In this document: piece by piece, positions 24,806 through 33,933 of the stretch
Layout: every line of letters begins with the position of its first letter
Position numbering within the stretch: position 1 is the first letter of the stretch
Position numbers and translations under genes: made by a program
The notes under the pieces: model-generated
The model's input: only the letters and a program-made list of their open reading frames with translations
Told to the model about the DNA's origin: nothing
Databases searched by the model: none
DNA from: an uncultured Alphaproteobacteria bacterium
GTDB taxonomy: Bacteria > Pseudomonadota > Alphaproteobacteria > HIMB59 > GCA-002718135
DNA length: 64,000 nt
Assembly (NCBI GenBank): GCA_902515745.1
Contig: CABXWB010000001.1
Coordinates: 1 to 64,000 of the forward strand
Reading direction: 5' to 3'

Positions 24806-25726
24806 TTAATGCTTATGTAATTGATCTTCTGCTTGCTTAATTATGTCTACGCCTACTCTATCACTCCATCCTTGAATTAACCTTTTAGTTACAGGCCCTA
24901 CTTTTCCATCAGCAATAGGCATTCCATTAAATTTTGTTGCAGGCATAATTGAATATGGCGTACTAGTCATAAACATTTCATCTGCAGTAGCTAAATCATA
25001 AGGTTGGATTACAGCTTCAATTACTTCTATATCTAAGGAACGAGCTATTTCCATAGTTGAATTTCTTGTAAGTCCCTCTAAACAATTTGCAGTGGTTGGT
25101 GTGATTAATTTTCCATCTTTGATCATAAAAATATTTCCACCTTTATTCTCAGCAACATTTCCATCAATATCAAGAATGACACTTTGAGCATCAGGATCAA
25201 CCAATTTAGCTTCAATTTCAGCTAATGTATAAAATAGTCTACTTCTATTCTTAATTCTTGCATCTAATGATTGTGAGGGCACCATTCTTGTTGGAGGAGT
25301 TACTGCATGACAACCTTTTGTATAAAATGGTGCCCATAAAACTAGATTCATAGGCTGGGTGTAAATCATAACAGTTGGTTTGGAGACTTGTAAAGCTGGG
25401 TTTCCTCCAGTTATTGAATGTCCTCGAGAAATATTATGGACAAGCCAGCAATCCTCATTTGCCTTATATTCATCTTTATTAATCTCTAATAAATCGAGAC
25501 TTACTTTTTTCATTTCCTCCATTGTCATTTGAGGATCAATGCGTGTCAGTTTAAAAGACTTATAAAGTCTCTCCAAATGATCGTCTAATTTAAATGGTAC
25601 GTGATTAAAAGTTCTTGTTGATTCAGTAACTGTATCACCTAAAAGAACAGCACTATCAAAAATAGAAATTTTGGCCTCTATTTCAGGTACAATTTCACCA
25701 GAAATATACACTTTTCTGTTATGCAT
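24806..25726 (-). CDS. Class IV PLP-dependent aminotransferase (BCAT/D-amino-acid type)
   Basis: A 306-residue fold-type IV enzyme: VYISGEIVPE start, FDSAVLLGDTVTESTRTF, the PLP lysine in DARIKNRSRLFY near residue 160, and DIDGNVAENKGGNIF. This pattern covers branched-chain aminotransferases, D-amino-acid transaminases and aminodeoxychorismate lyase relatives, and motifs alone do not separate them. Clustering with PhyH and a DHDPS-like aldolase argues for a catabolic role rather than valine/leucine synthesis. Confidence 0.85.
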   Translation of the reverse strand: MHNRKVYISGEIVPEIEAKISIFDSAVLLGDTVTESTRTFNHVPFKLDDHLERLYKSFKLTRIDPQMTMEEMKKVSLDLLEINKDEYKANEDCWLVHNISRGHSITGGNPALQVSKPTVMIYTQPMNLVLWAPFYTKGCHAVTPPTRMVPSQSLDARIKNRSRLFYTLAEIEAKLVDPDAQSVILDIDGNVAENKGGNIFMIKDGKLITPTTANCLEGLTRNSTMEIARSLDIEVIEAVIQPYDLATADEMFMTSTPYSIMPATKFNGMPIADGKVGPVTKRLIQGWSDRVGVDIIKQAEDQLHKH

Positions 25727-25728
25727 TT

Positions 25729-26508
25729 TTATAATTTATTTTTTGATTTTAATTCTGCTTTTAATTGTTCTTGTTCCATTTTCTCTTTCTGTTTGTCGTG
25801 TTTTGCAGAAACACCATGATAAACAAAACCAAAAGCTCTTCGTGATCTAGTTTTGGATTTATTGGGATCAGCAAAATGAATAATTTTAGCATGGTGCATT
25901 AAAAACATTCCAGCTTTACCTTCAAACTTTACGGTATTTTTTTGGTCCTCTTCAGTTCCAAAATCAGTAACCCCTTTTGAAAATCCTAAAATTTCTGATT
26001 TGCCATGTGGTCTATATCCTTCATATTTATGTGAACCTTTGACATAATGAATACATCCATTTTCATCATCAACATCTTCTAAAGCAAGCCATCCTGTTAC
26101 GGCCTTATCATTATTTAAATTAAAATAATAGCCATCTTGATGAGGTGGTGTTGGATTACTTTTACCTGGTGGTTTATTAAAATATTCCATAGCTCTAGGA
26201 ATCACTTCCTCACCTAAAGCGTTCGCAGCTAATTCTTTTATTTTACTATAGTGAAATAGATCATGAAAGAAAGCGTCGTATTCTTCTAACTTTTGCATTT
26301 GCATTAAAGTATCTTTGTTCTCTTTATCAACGTAATACACTTCCCCTTCTTTCATTTTAGGAACACAGTCTTTAATATATCTATCAAACTCATTATTTAT
26401 AAGCTCCATATCAGACTTCGAAAAAAGTTCAGGAATATGATTATAACCATTCTCATCATAAATTTTTTTTAAATCACTTAATTCAGGGGTGTTGGTATTA
26501 AAATTCAT
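25729..26508 (-). CDS. Phytanoyl-CoA dioxygenase (PhyH) family protein, copy A
   Basis: A 259-residue Fe(II)/2-oxoglutarate oxygenase. The HxD iron ligands lie in PTPPHQDGYYF and the distal His is in LMHHAKIIHFADPN, followed by the 2-oxoglutarate-binding Arg region SRRAFGFVY. It is clearly paralogous to the next gene upstream, sharing long blocks such as NGCIHYVKGSHK and RPHG.SN/E.LGFS. The starts and stops overlap by 4 bp (ATGA). The family hydroxylates many small substrates; none can be named here. Confidence 0.88.
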   Translation of the reverse strand: MNFNTNTPELSDLKKIYDENGYNHIPELFSKSDMELINNEFDRYIKDCVPKMKEGEVYYVDKENKDTLMQMQKLEEYDAFFHDLFHYSKIKELAANALGEEVIPRAMEYFNKPPGKSNPTPPHQDGYYFNLNNDKAVTGWLALEDVDDENGCIHYVKGSHKYEGYRPHGKSEILGFSKGVTDFGTEEDQKNTVKFEGKAGMFLMHHAKIIHFADPNKSKTRSRRAFGFVYHGVSAKHDKQKEKMEQEQLKAELKSKNKL

Positions 26509-27269
26509 ATTAAATTTTTCTCCTTCATTTCTTTTCGAAGTTTTTCTTGATAAGCATCATGTGCTTCTTGATTTATTTCTGCACTTTCTCCATAATAAAT
26601 AAATCCCAGTGCTTTTCTAGTTCTTGTTTGAGATTTATTTCCTTCAGCCCAGTGTATTGTTTTAGCATTGTGAATTAAAAAAGTTCCTGGCTCTCCAGGA
26701 AAAAAGACTGTATTTTTTTTATCTTCCTCATTTCCAAAATCAGTAATACCTTGAGAAAAACCTAACACATTTGATCTACCATGTGGCCTATATTCAGATT
26801 TATGAGAACCTTTTACATAATGAATACATCCATTTTCTTCATCTACTTTTTCTAGAGCCAACCAACAAGTAACGGCATTGTGTTTTTTTAACATAAAGTA
26901 ATAACCATCCTGATGTGGTGGTGTTGGCTTTCCAATTCCTGGTGGTTTATTAAAAAATTGTAAATTTTTGGGCTCAGCTTTTTCTCGTAAAACTATTTCT
27001 GCAACTTCTCTAATAGGGGAATTTTCAATTAATTCTTTAAAGTAATCATCATAAGTAAACATTTGCTGAAGTTGCTTTATAGAAGTTTTGTCATCTTTAT
27101 TTTCATAAAATATATGATGATCAGGTACATTAGGCGTAACTTCTTTTATGTATCTAGATAATTCAATCTTAATCTCTTCTATTTTATCAATTGAAAATAA
27201 TGGGTTTATTGCAATATAGCCGTTGTCATCAAATTTAGATTGAAGATTTTGATCATTAAAAGTTGACAT
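26505..27269 (-). CDS. Phytanoyl-CoA dioxygenase (PhyH) family protein, copy B
   Basis: A 254-residue paralogue of the adjacent copy, with the same HxD (PTPPHQDGYYF), distal His (IHNAKTIHWAEGN) and Arg positions. It is the first gene of a minus-strand operon continuing through PhyH copy A, the class IV aminotransferase, the DHDPS-like aldolase and M81. A 96-bp spacer separates it from the divergent PanB-like operon. It contains a loose inverted repeat, ATGGTAA near 27284 and TTTACCAT near 27327, that could serve shared control. Confidence 0.88.
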   Translation of the reverse strand: MSTFNDQNLQSKFDDNGYIAINPLFSIDKIEEIKIELSRYIKEVTPNVPDHHIFYENKDDKTSIKQLQQMFTYDDYFKELIENSPIREVAEIVLREKAEPKNLQFFNKPPGIGKPTPPHQDGYYFMLKKHNAVTCWLALEKVDEENGCIHYVKGSHKSEYRPHGRSNVLGFSQGITDFGNEEDKKNTVFFPGEPGTFLIHNAKTIHWAEGNKSQTRTRKALGFIYYGESAEINQEAHDAYQEKLRKEMKEKNLI

Positions 27270-27365
27270 AATTTAATAAAATTATGGTAACTGAAATTAA
27301 AAAGATAGCTAGTAAAAATTAATTATTTACCATATTTTCTTAATTAAATTATAAATCATAAGAGA

Positions 27366-28208
27366 ATGCAAAAAAAATATAAAAGAGTTTTTTCTATAAA
27401 CAATGATCTAGGATATAGAAATTATACTGTCAGAGATTTAATAAATTTAAAAGGTAAGAAAAAGCTAACGCAAGTAAGAGTTACAACAGTGGAAGAAGCT
27501 GCAGCCGCTGAAGAAGCAGGAATTGATTTATTATTAACTGGACCAGGAAAAGATTTTCCAAATATTAGAAAAGCTGCTTCAAAAACTTTTATAACTGTTG
27601 GTGTACCTTTTATTGAGAACCCATCAAAAAGAGAAGCTACAAAAAAAGCATTCGAAATTATTGAGGCTGGTGCTGATTCACTAATGTGTCAAAATTGGAA
27701 TCTTGAATGGATGGCACATTTAAGTAAATTTAGAATTCCCTTTCAAAGTCATGTTGGTTTTATTCCAAGAAGAACAACATGGATAGGTGGCATTAGATCT
27801 TTTGGAAAGACAGCAATTGAAGCTGCAGAATTATTTAGAGATATAAAGGATATTGAGAAAACTGGTGCATGGGGCATAGAAGTAGAACTCGTTCCAGAAA
27901 ATATTTTAGAAGTTATTACAAAGCACACATCACTTGTTACTATTTCAATTGGTTCGGGAATAGCTGCGGATGCTCAATTTTTATTTGCTGAAGATATATT
28001 AGGACAGAGTAAAATAAGTTTTCCAAGACATGCAAAAAAATATAAAAATTTTGATAAAATATTAAGTGATATTCAAAAAGAAAGAATTGATGCTTTCAAA
28101 AAGTATAAAACAGAAGTTCAAAAAAATAAATTTCCAACAAAAAAACATACTGTTTCAATTAAAAAAATAGAATTAAATAAATTTAGAAAGTTTCTGCAAC
28201 AACATTAA
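27366..28208 (+). CDS. PanB-fold aldolase-like protein, copy 1 (metal ligands not conserved)
   Basis: A 280-residue protein with ketopantoate hydroxymethyltransferase topology: HVGFIPRRTTW for the usual HIGLTPQ, GAWGIEVELVPENI keeping the catalytic Glu, and ISIGSGIAADAQFLF.EDILG for the IGAG...DGQ motif. The metal-binding positions differ: the usual DSLG is TGPG, DMPF is GVPF and KLEGG is MCQNW. It is therefore unlikely to be a pantothenate enzyme. A tandem paralogue and a PhyH dioxygenase follow within 3 bp each. The substrate is unknown. Confidence 0.75.
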   Translation: MQKKYKRVFSINNDLGYRNYTVRDLINLKGKKKLTQVRVTTVEEAAAAEEAGIDLLLTGPGKDFPNIRKAASKTFITVGVPFIENPSKREATKKAFEIIEAGADSLMCQNWNLEWMAHLSKFRIPFQSHVGFIPRRTTWIGGIRSFGKTAIEAAELFRDIKDIEKTGAWGIEVELVPENILEVITKHTSLVTISIGSGIAADAQFLFAEDILGQSKISFPRHAKKYKNFDKILSDIQKERIDAFKKYKTEVQKNKFPTKKHTVSIKKIELNKFRKFLQQH

Positions 28209-28210
28209 TT

Positions 28211-29056
28211 ATGAAAAATAAATTCAAAAAAGTTTACTCTCTTGCACATGAAGCTGGTTATAGAAACTATACCGTGAAAGATTTAATAAATTTAAAAGGT
28301 AAGAAAAAATTAACACAGATAAATGTTGTATCTCCTGAAGAAGCTGCAGCTGCAGAAGCTGCGGGCATAGATATGATTATTTGTGGGGTAGATCAGTTAA
28401 AAGAAATTCGTGAAGCTGCACCCAATACATTTTTAACGTGTGGAATAAAATATACTGAGCATGCTTCCAAAGAAAGTATGATGAAGAAGGTATTTGAATT
28501 AATAGAAATTGGTATAGACTCTATACACACCAATTCTTGGAATATAAATTTTATTAAATATTTAAGTGATTTTAATATCCCTTTTCAAGGGCACGTAGGT
28601 TTTGTTCCAATGAAATCAACGTGGACAGGGGGTGTGAAACCAGTTGGGAAAAGTTCAGCTGAAGCTATTAAAGTTTATCATGATATAAAAGAATTAGAAA
28701 AAATTGGTGCTTGGGCTATAGAGGTCGAATGTGTACCGGAGGATGTTTTAAAAGAAATAACAAAAGACACCAAAGCTTTGACTATTTCCATAGGATCAGG
28801 CAGATATGCAGATATTCAATTTTTGTTTGGTGAAGATATTTTGGGATATCACTTCAATTCAATTACAACACCTAGACATGCAAAAAAATATAAAGATTTT
28901 AATAAGACATACGAAAAGTTACAAAAGGAAAGGATAGATGCTTTTAAGGAATATCAGAAGGATGTAGTAAATAAGAAATTTCCATCAAAAAGTAATGTTG
29001 TTTTTGCCGAAAAAAAAGAACTAGAAAAATTTAAAAAATTAATGAAAAAAATCTAA
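28211..29056 (+). CDS. PanB-fold aldolase-like protein, copy 2
   Basis: A 281-residue tandem paralogue of the preceding gene, sharing the N-terminal KKLTQ motif, AAAEAAGID, HVGFVPMKSTW and GAWAIEVECVPEDV. The DMPF position here reads GIKY and the metal Glu position reads HTNSW, so it too lacks canonical PanB metal ligands. The two copies have diverged differently at the same sites, so they may form a heteromer or have split specificities. The next gene starts directly after its stop. Confidence 0.75.
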   Translation: MKNKFKKVYSLAHEAGYRNYTVKDLINLKGKKKLTQINVVSPEEAAAAEAAGIDMIICGVDQLKEIREAAPNTFLTCGIKYTEHASKESMMKKVFELIEIGIDSIHTNSWNINFIKYLSDFNIPFQGHVGFVPMKSTWTGGVKPVGKSSAEAIKVYHDIKELEKIGAWAIEVECVPEDVLKEITKDTKALTISIGSGRYADIQFLFGEDILGYHFNSITTPRHAKKYKDFNKTYEKLQKERIDAFKEYQKDVVNKKFPSKSNVVFAEKKELEKFKKLMKKI

Positions 29057-29869
29057 ATGGAAATTAGTAAATTAGTTAGAAGATTAAATGATAATGAAAT
29101 ATCACAGTATGAAGATAAGGGTTATATCAAAGGTCTGCCTGTATTTTCTCAAGATGGTGTTAAAGATCTTCAAAAACTTTTTTTAGATTTAAGTAATAGA
29201 CTGCCCGCAGACGTTAACATAAATAAAACTAATATGTGGCATAAAGCGAGTAAAAAATTTTATGATTTAGCACATACGCCGGCTATTCTTGATTATGTGG
29301 AGGATCTTTTAGGGCAAAATTTTTTCCTTTGGGGTGGACAATTTTTTTACAAAGCAGCTAAGAGTAAAGGTGTTGTTCCTTGGCATCAAGATTCTCAATA
29401 TTGGCCTTTAAATCCATCAAACTCTGTTACAGTTTGGTTAGCAGTATATGATACAGATAAATCTAATTCAGCAATGAAAATAGTATCGGAAAGTCATAAA
29501 ACAAAAAAATTTTTACATAAAGTTAATGACGATAAAAATTATGATTTAAACCAAGAAGTATCTAATGATCAAATTGATAAAGAAAAAATAGTATATATGA
29601 ATTTAAAAGCTGGTGAAATTTCTCTTCATTCAGATGCTCTTTTACATGGTTCTGATGCAAACCATTCAAATAATCCTAGATGTGGAATTACTTTAAGATA
29701 TTCTCCTTCAAATGTTAAAGCAGATTTATCAGAGTGGCCTTTTTTTTCTGTTCAAATAGCTAGAGGTGAAACAAATCACTCTTTAAATCCTATTGCTCCT
29801 ATGCCGAGAGGTGAAGCAACCCCTGTTAAGGGCTTTCAATTTCATCATGAATTTGAAAGTGAGTGGTGA
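29057..29869 (+). CDS. Phytanoyl-CoA dioxygenase family protein, copy C
   Basis: A 270-residue PhyH-type oxygenase, distinct from copies A and B. The iron ligands are in VPWHQDSQYWPL (HxD), with the distal His in LHSDALLHGSDAN and Arg in GITLRYSP. WHQDxxYW is typical of the chlorinating- and hydroxylating-like PhyH branch found in marine bacteria. It starts right after the second PanB-like gene, with no gap, so the PanB-like pair and this oxygenase likely act in one pathway. Confidence 0.87.
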   Translation: MEISKLVRRLNDNEISQYEDKGYIKGLPVFSQDGVKDLQKLFLDLSNRLPADVNINKTNMWHKASKKFYDLAHTPAILDYVEDLLGQNFFLWGGQFFYKAAKSKGVVPWHQDSQYWPLNPSNSVTVWLAVYDTDKSNSAMKIVSESHKTKKFLHKVNDDKNYDLNQEVSNDQIDKEKIVYMNLKAGEISLHSDALLHGSDANHSNNPRCGITLRYSPSNVKADLSEWPFFSVQIARGETNHSLNPIAPMPRGEATPVKGFQFHHEFESEW

Positions 29870-29899
29870 AGAAATTAAATTTTAACTAGTATAAAATAA

Positions 29900-30979
29900 A
29901 TGAAAATAATTGATGAAATAATTCTATACGAAAACCCTGATCCTTTACTCGTTAGTAAACAAGGTATTTTTCCAGGTATAGTAAAATTACAGGATAATTC
30001 CTTAATTGCATTATTTACTATTGGGCAAGCTTTTGATTCTGCTGATCAAAGAACATTTGTATCAAAAAGTTTTGATGATGGAAGAAGTTGGTCTAAACCA
30101 AAACCTTTACATAATCATATATATAAAAATAAGGAAGAATCAGAATCTCTTAAACCCCTATTATTACAAAATAATAAATTGCTGGCAATAGGTTATGCTT
30201 TTGTAAGACCAGATAGTTTAACACCAATTGTTAATCCTAATACATTTGAAATACTGCCGCTCAATAATAAAATAAGTATTTCTAATGATAATGGTGAAAG
30301 TTGGTCTATGCCAAAAAATTTTAACGTCAATGAAACACCACTTGAAATATCAGGTCCGTGTATTCAATTAAGATCAGGTAGAATATTAGGAGCAGCGCCA
30401 CCTTTCCATTTAAAAGAGTCAGATCATTCAGGATGGATAATTTATAGTGATGATGAAGGTGAAAATTGGAGTAAACTATCTGAATTTTATAAATCCAAGG
30501 AAGGACATATTTCAACTTGGGAATGTCGATTATGTGAAACGAACAGCAAAATTATTGTTATTTTTTGGGCTTATGACAATAAAAATAAAAAAAATCTTAG
30601 CAACCATGTTGTAATTTCCGATGATGCTGGAAAAACATTTAATTCTGTAATTGATACTAAAATTAGAGGACAAGCGTCTAATGTAATGTTTTATAAAGAT
30701 GATATAATTTTTACCATTCATTGTCACAGAGAAAAACCAACAGGATTAATTCTAAGAAAAGTTGATGTAAGAGATAATAAGTTTTCAATTTTAGACGAAA
30801 TCAATTTGTTTTCTAAAGATGGTTTATCAAGTGATGATACTAACATAAGTAAACAGTTTGGCTCACTTAAGTTTGGTCAACCATCAATACTTCTTTTAAA
30901 TAATAATGAATTACTAATTTGTTTTTGGTGCATTCATGATAACCAACATATTGTTAAAACATATATCGTAAATATATAG
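29900..30979 (+). CDS. Sialidase-fold (BNR/Asp-box) protein, cytoplasmic, copy 1
   Basis: A 359-residue six-bladed-propeller protein with Asp boxes SFDDGRSWS, SNDNGESWS, SDDEGENWS and SDDAGKTF. There is no signal peptide, so it should act in the cytoplasm on an imported compound. Sialidase-family members of this kind have exo-sialidase, trans-sialidase or hydratase-like activities, and many are not sialidases. It lies between a PhyH gene and an MFS transporter whose ATG is 8 bp downstream. Confidence 0.8.
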   Translation: MKIIDEIILYENPDPLLVSKQGIFPGIVKLQDNSLIALFTIGQAFDSADQRTFVSKSFDDGRSWSKPKPLHNHIYKNKEESESLKPLLLQNNKLLAIGYAFVRPDSLTPIVNPNTFEILPLNNKISISNDNGESWSMPKNFNVNETPLEISGPCIQLRSGRILGAAPPFHLKESDHSGWIIYSDDEGENWSKLSEFYKSKEGHISTWECRLCETNSKIIVIFWAYDNKNKKNLSNHVVISDDAGKTFNSVIDTKIRGQASNVMFYKDDIIFTIHCHREKPTGLILRKVDVRDNKFSILDEINLFSKDGLSSDDTNISKQFGSLKFGQPSILLLNNNELLICFWCIHDNQHIVKTYIVNI

Positions 30980-30987
30980 TCACCAGT

Positions 30988-32313
30988 ATGTTCAATCTAA
31001 TATCTAATGAAAAAGAAAAAATGAAAGTAATTAATTATTATCATTTTTCAACTGCACTACAAATGTGTGCTGTTATAGGAACAGTTGCAGCACCTTTAAC
31101 ATTATATTCTGTAGAATTAGGATTAGATCCAGATAGAATTGGTATTTTAGGTAGTCTCATGGCTTTTTGCCAAGTTTTAGCTTTAATTAGTATCCCTTTA
31201 ACTCTTTATTTTGGTAGTAAAATTTTATCTATTTGGACTTTATTTAGTAGGTATATCTTTCTTCTAATTTTTTTGATTGCCCCATTTTATCAAGAAAATT
31301 TAACACTTGTTTTCTACTTATTATTTTTTGCAATGCTCATGTTTTCAATTTTACGATCATTATCTGAAGCTGCATTTGTTCCTTGGATGCAAGAATTTAT
31401 ACCTAGAGATGTAAGAGGCCGAGTTATTGGTATTAATGGCATTGTGTGTACACCCTTTGCTTTAGTTGCATCATATGGAATAAAAATCTGGCTGGATACT
31501 AGAGAGGGTTTAGAGAGATTTTACCCAGTTTTTTTCATAGCAATAATTCTTGGACTAATTTCAGCTTTACTCCTTTTAAAATTAAAAGGAGGAGAAAAGA
31601 TTAAAGGAAGAGATGATGATCAGGGTTATTTAAAAAATTTGCTTAAAGCAACTAAAGATAAAAATTTTAACTTATTTTTAGTTTCATCAGGAACACAATA
31701 TTTAGTCATTACAATACTAGCTATTTTCTTAACTCTCTATTTTAAAATTAGAATGAATATTCCAAGTGGAGAATTAATTTTTTCATCAACGTTAATTTTA
31801 ATTGGAGGGACGTGTAGTGGTTTAGTAGTTGGAAGAGTTACAGATAGTTATGGCTGTCGGGGTATAAGAGTATTATTCCAAAGTTTACAAATTTTATTAT
31901 TACTTACACTACCATTTATAAATTCTGATACTCCTTACTTGAGTTATGTAATTGGAATAATTTTCTTTCTATTTGGATTTTTAATGTGGGGCAGTGCATC
32001 AATAGGTTATATTTTCATGCTAAACTATGTACCAAGTAATAACAAAGAATCATTCATGTCACTTGCTTATAGCTTAGATGGAATAACAGCAGGAGTAACA
32101 ACAGTGCTAGCTGGTTATCTTGTTGTTTGGTTAGATAATAATGAGATTATTGTTTTTGACAAATTACTTGGCAGCTATGAAGTTTTATTTGTTATTTGTG
32201 CATTTGTTATAGCAATATCTATGAATGCTTTTATTCTTATAAGAGAAGAAGGAGCTATGGGAGTTAGAACTTTTTTGAGACAATTAATTTTTTACAGAAA
32301 GCAATTACCATAA
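30988..32313 (+). CDS. Major facilitator superfamily transporter
   Basis: A 441-residue protein with about 12 hydrophobic segments. A long cytoplasmic loop near residues 200-215 (KGGEKIKGRDDDQG) divides two six-helix halves. Between helices 4 and 5 is WMQEFIPRDVRGRVIG, a variant of the MFS RxxRGR motif. Neighbouring sialidase-like proteins and NagA suggest a sugar or glycoside substrate taken up intact. It ends 5 bp from the convergent second sialidase gene. Confidence 0.85.
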   Translation: MFNLISNEKEKMKVINYYHFSTALQMCAVIGTVAAPLTLYSVELGLDPDRIGILGSLMAFCQVLALISIPLTLYFGSKILSIWTLFSRYIFLLIFLIAPFYQENLTLVFYLLFFAMLMFSILRSLSEAAFVPWMQEFIPRDVRGRVIGINGIVCTPFALVASYGIKIWLDTREGLERFYPVFFIAIILGLISALLLLKLKGGEKIKGRDDDQGYLKNLLKATKDKNFNLFLVSSGTQYLVITILAIFLTLYFKIRMNIPSGELIFSSTLILIGGTCSGLVVGRVTDSYGCRGIRVLFQSLQILLLLTLPFINSDTPYLSYVIGIIFFLFGFLMWGSASIGYIFMLNYVPSNNKESFMSLAYSLDGITAGVTTVLAGYLVVWLDNNEIIVFDKLLGSYEVLFVICAFVIAISMNAFILIREEGAMGVRTFLRQLIFYRKQLP

Positions 32314-32317
32314 AATA

Positions 32318-33436
32318 TTATTCAAATTTTAAACGTATCCAATGTAGATCCATTTTTTTATCATTACCCGCATAATAAAAAACTAAAACTTTCCCACTCT
32401 GTAAAACATCAGCATAGGGCAATCCAAAACTCCATATATTCATGTCAGCTAATAACCCTCCTAGCTCTTTATTATTTTGCTTAATTTTTTTTTGATTAAA
32501 AATTGTTACCTCAGAAATTTCATCAAAATGGGCATTGAGATTATCTGATACTCTTACTTTTATGCTTTGATTTTTAAATCTATCAACCCATGCTAACACT
32601 ACCTTACCATCCTTTAATAATGCAGGATGAGAAGGTTGATCGGAAATATTTAAATCTTTTGGCTGAGACCATGTTTTACCTTCATCATTACTTATTCTTT
32701 GATGAATATTAAGGAAAGTTTTTTTTGCCGAATCATATGTCCATGCAAAAGAGGTAATAGTTCCATTTTTATTTACACCACATCTTAAATCCCAGTTAAA
32801 AATTCTTCCAGTTTCATCACCTGCTACTAAATAAGGTTTAGACCATGTTTTTCCATTATCAGAAGAACATATGAAAATATTTTTTTGATACCATTTTGAT
32901 TCATCATAATAATCTTTATTATTTTCAATACTCATAATTAATTTTCCATTTGGTAATTTCATAATAGGATTTGTAAGACTTGGTGGACCAATGTCTTTAG
33001 GTAGCTGAACTTTTCTAAGTTTTGACCACGTATTCCCATTATCATAAGAATCTGCAATTAGAATTTTCATTGGAAGACAGCCTTCAGTATCAGCATTAAA
33101 TAATTCTTTTCCTGGAATAGAAGTTCGATCAATCCACAAAAATGATGCAATAATATGAGAATCAGAAATTTCAGTTAAATAACAAAGTTTTAGACTGCCT
33201 TTAAGATTATCTATTTTAACATTTTTAAAAGGCTCCCAAGGTTCTGACCATTTCTCACCTTCATCATCTGATCGAAAAAACTCTATTCCCTCTAATTCAG
33301 AATCTTTATTATTTCCACCTCTTGCAGTGGCAAGAATAGATCCATTACTAAGAGAAACAAATGATGAAAAAGTATAGCATGCTTTATTTGAATCAATTTT
33401 TGCAGAACATAAGATGCCTGAAGAATCTATTTTCAT
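32318..33436 (-). CDS. Sialidase-fold (BNR/Asp-box) protein, cytoplasmic, copy 2
   Basis: A 372-residue propeller protein with Asp boxes SDDEGEKWS, SYDNGNTWS, SSDNGKTWS and SNDEGKTWS, and no signal peptide. It shares the fold but not close sequence with the first copy. It ends the operon nagA, unknown, unknown, sialidase. Linkage to NagA suggests release of an N-acetylated amino sugar inside the cell. A lyase or hydrolase on sulfated or unsaturated glycosides is also possible. Confidence 0.8.
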   Translation of the reverse strand: MKIDSSGILCSAKIDSNKACYTFSSFVSLSNGSILATARGGNNKDSELEGIEFFRSDDEGEKWSEPWEPFKNVKIDNLKGSLKLCYLTEISDSHIIASFLWIDRTSIPGKELFNADTEGCLPMKILIADSYDNGNTWSKLRKVQLPKDIGPPSLTNPIMKLPNGKLIMSIENNKDYYDESKWYQKNIFICSSDNGKTWSKPYLVAGDETGRIFNWDLRCGVNKNGTITSFAWTYDSAKKTFLNIHQRISNDEGKTWSQPKDLNISDQPSHPALLKDGKVVLAWVDRFKNQSIKVRVSDNLNAHFDEISEVTIFNQKKIKQNNKELGGLLADMNIWSFGLPYADVLQSGKVLVFYYAGNDKKMDLHWIRLKFE

Positions 33437-33447
33437 TTAATAAAATT

Positions 33448-33933
33448 TTATTTTTTTTTCTTAGGCCATCCCATTAAAAGTTTGGCATTTTTTTCTTCTT
33501 CAATAGCTTTTTCTTTATCTTTAAAAATTTTCACTACGCATTGAGGTTTATTACGATCAATTACATCATAAACTAGATGGTGATCTACTTTATCAATAAG
33601 TGGGCCTATCCAACCAGCACAATGATCGCAGTATCTTTTCATAGGCTCTGCATCATTATCCAAAACTTTACTAAGACTTGGACAAACATTCATTCTTAAT
33701 TCTAATTTTTCGTCATCTAATTTTAAATCCATATCACAGTTTTCTTCAATTCTAATATGATCCCAGTATTCATACATCCCCTTCAAACCTTTTTCTTTGA
33801 ATAATTCTAAAGTATGTTTTTCTTGATTTTTACTGATTTCCAACCAGTAAGCCTCTAGATGCTCTTCGCCTTGATCTTCGAGAAACTTAAATACTTCGTT
33901 ATAGAAACGGGTGAAATGATCACTAGGTATCAT
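33448..33933 (-). CDS. Small conserved protein, member 1 of a paralogous pair
   Basis: About 161 residues. I chose the ATG at 33933, which overlaps the upstream gene's stop as ATGA. I do not recognise the family with confidence. Core features are YWDHI...N.DMDLKLDDEKLELRMNVCPSL and RYCDHCAGW, i.e. Cys near 92 and a later CxxC-like pair. It resembles the neighbouring gene over most of its length. A distant likeness to L-2-amino-thiazoline-4-carboxylate hydrolase-type proteins (late Cys motifs after a CP) is only a guess. No signal peptide. Confidence 0.6.
   Translation of the reverse strand: MIPSDHFTRFYNEVFKFLEDQGEEHLEAYWLEISKNQEKHTLELFKEKGLKGMYEYWDHIRIEENCDMDLKLDDEKLELRMNVCPSLSKVLDNDAEPMKRYCDHCAGWIGPLIDKVDHHLVYDVIDRNKPQCVVKIFKDKEKAIEEEKNAKLLMGWPKKKK

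Noticed and set aside
27366-29056. Pantothenate synthesis genes (panB duplicated)
   Set aside because: Metal-binding positions are not conserved, no panC or panD is nearby, and the context is catabolic.
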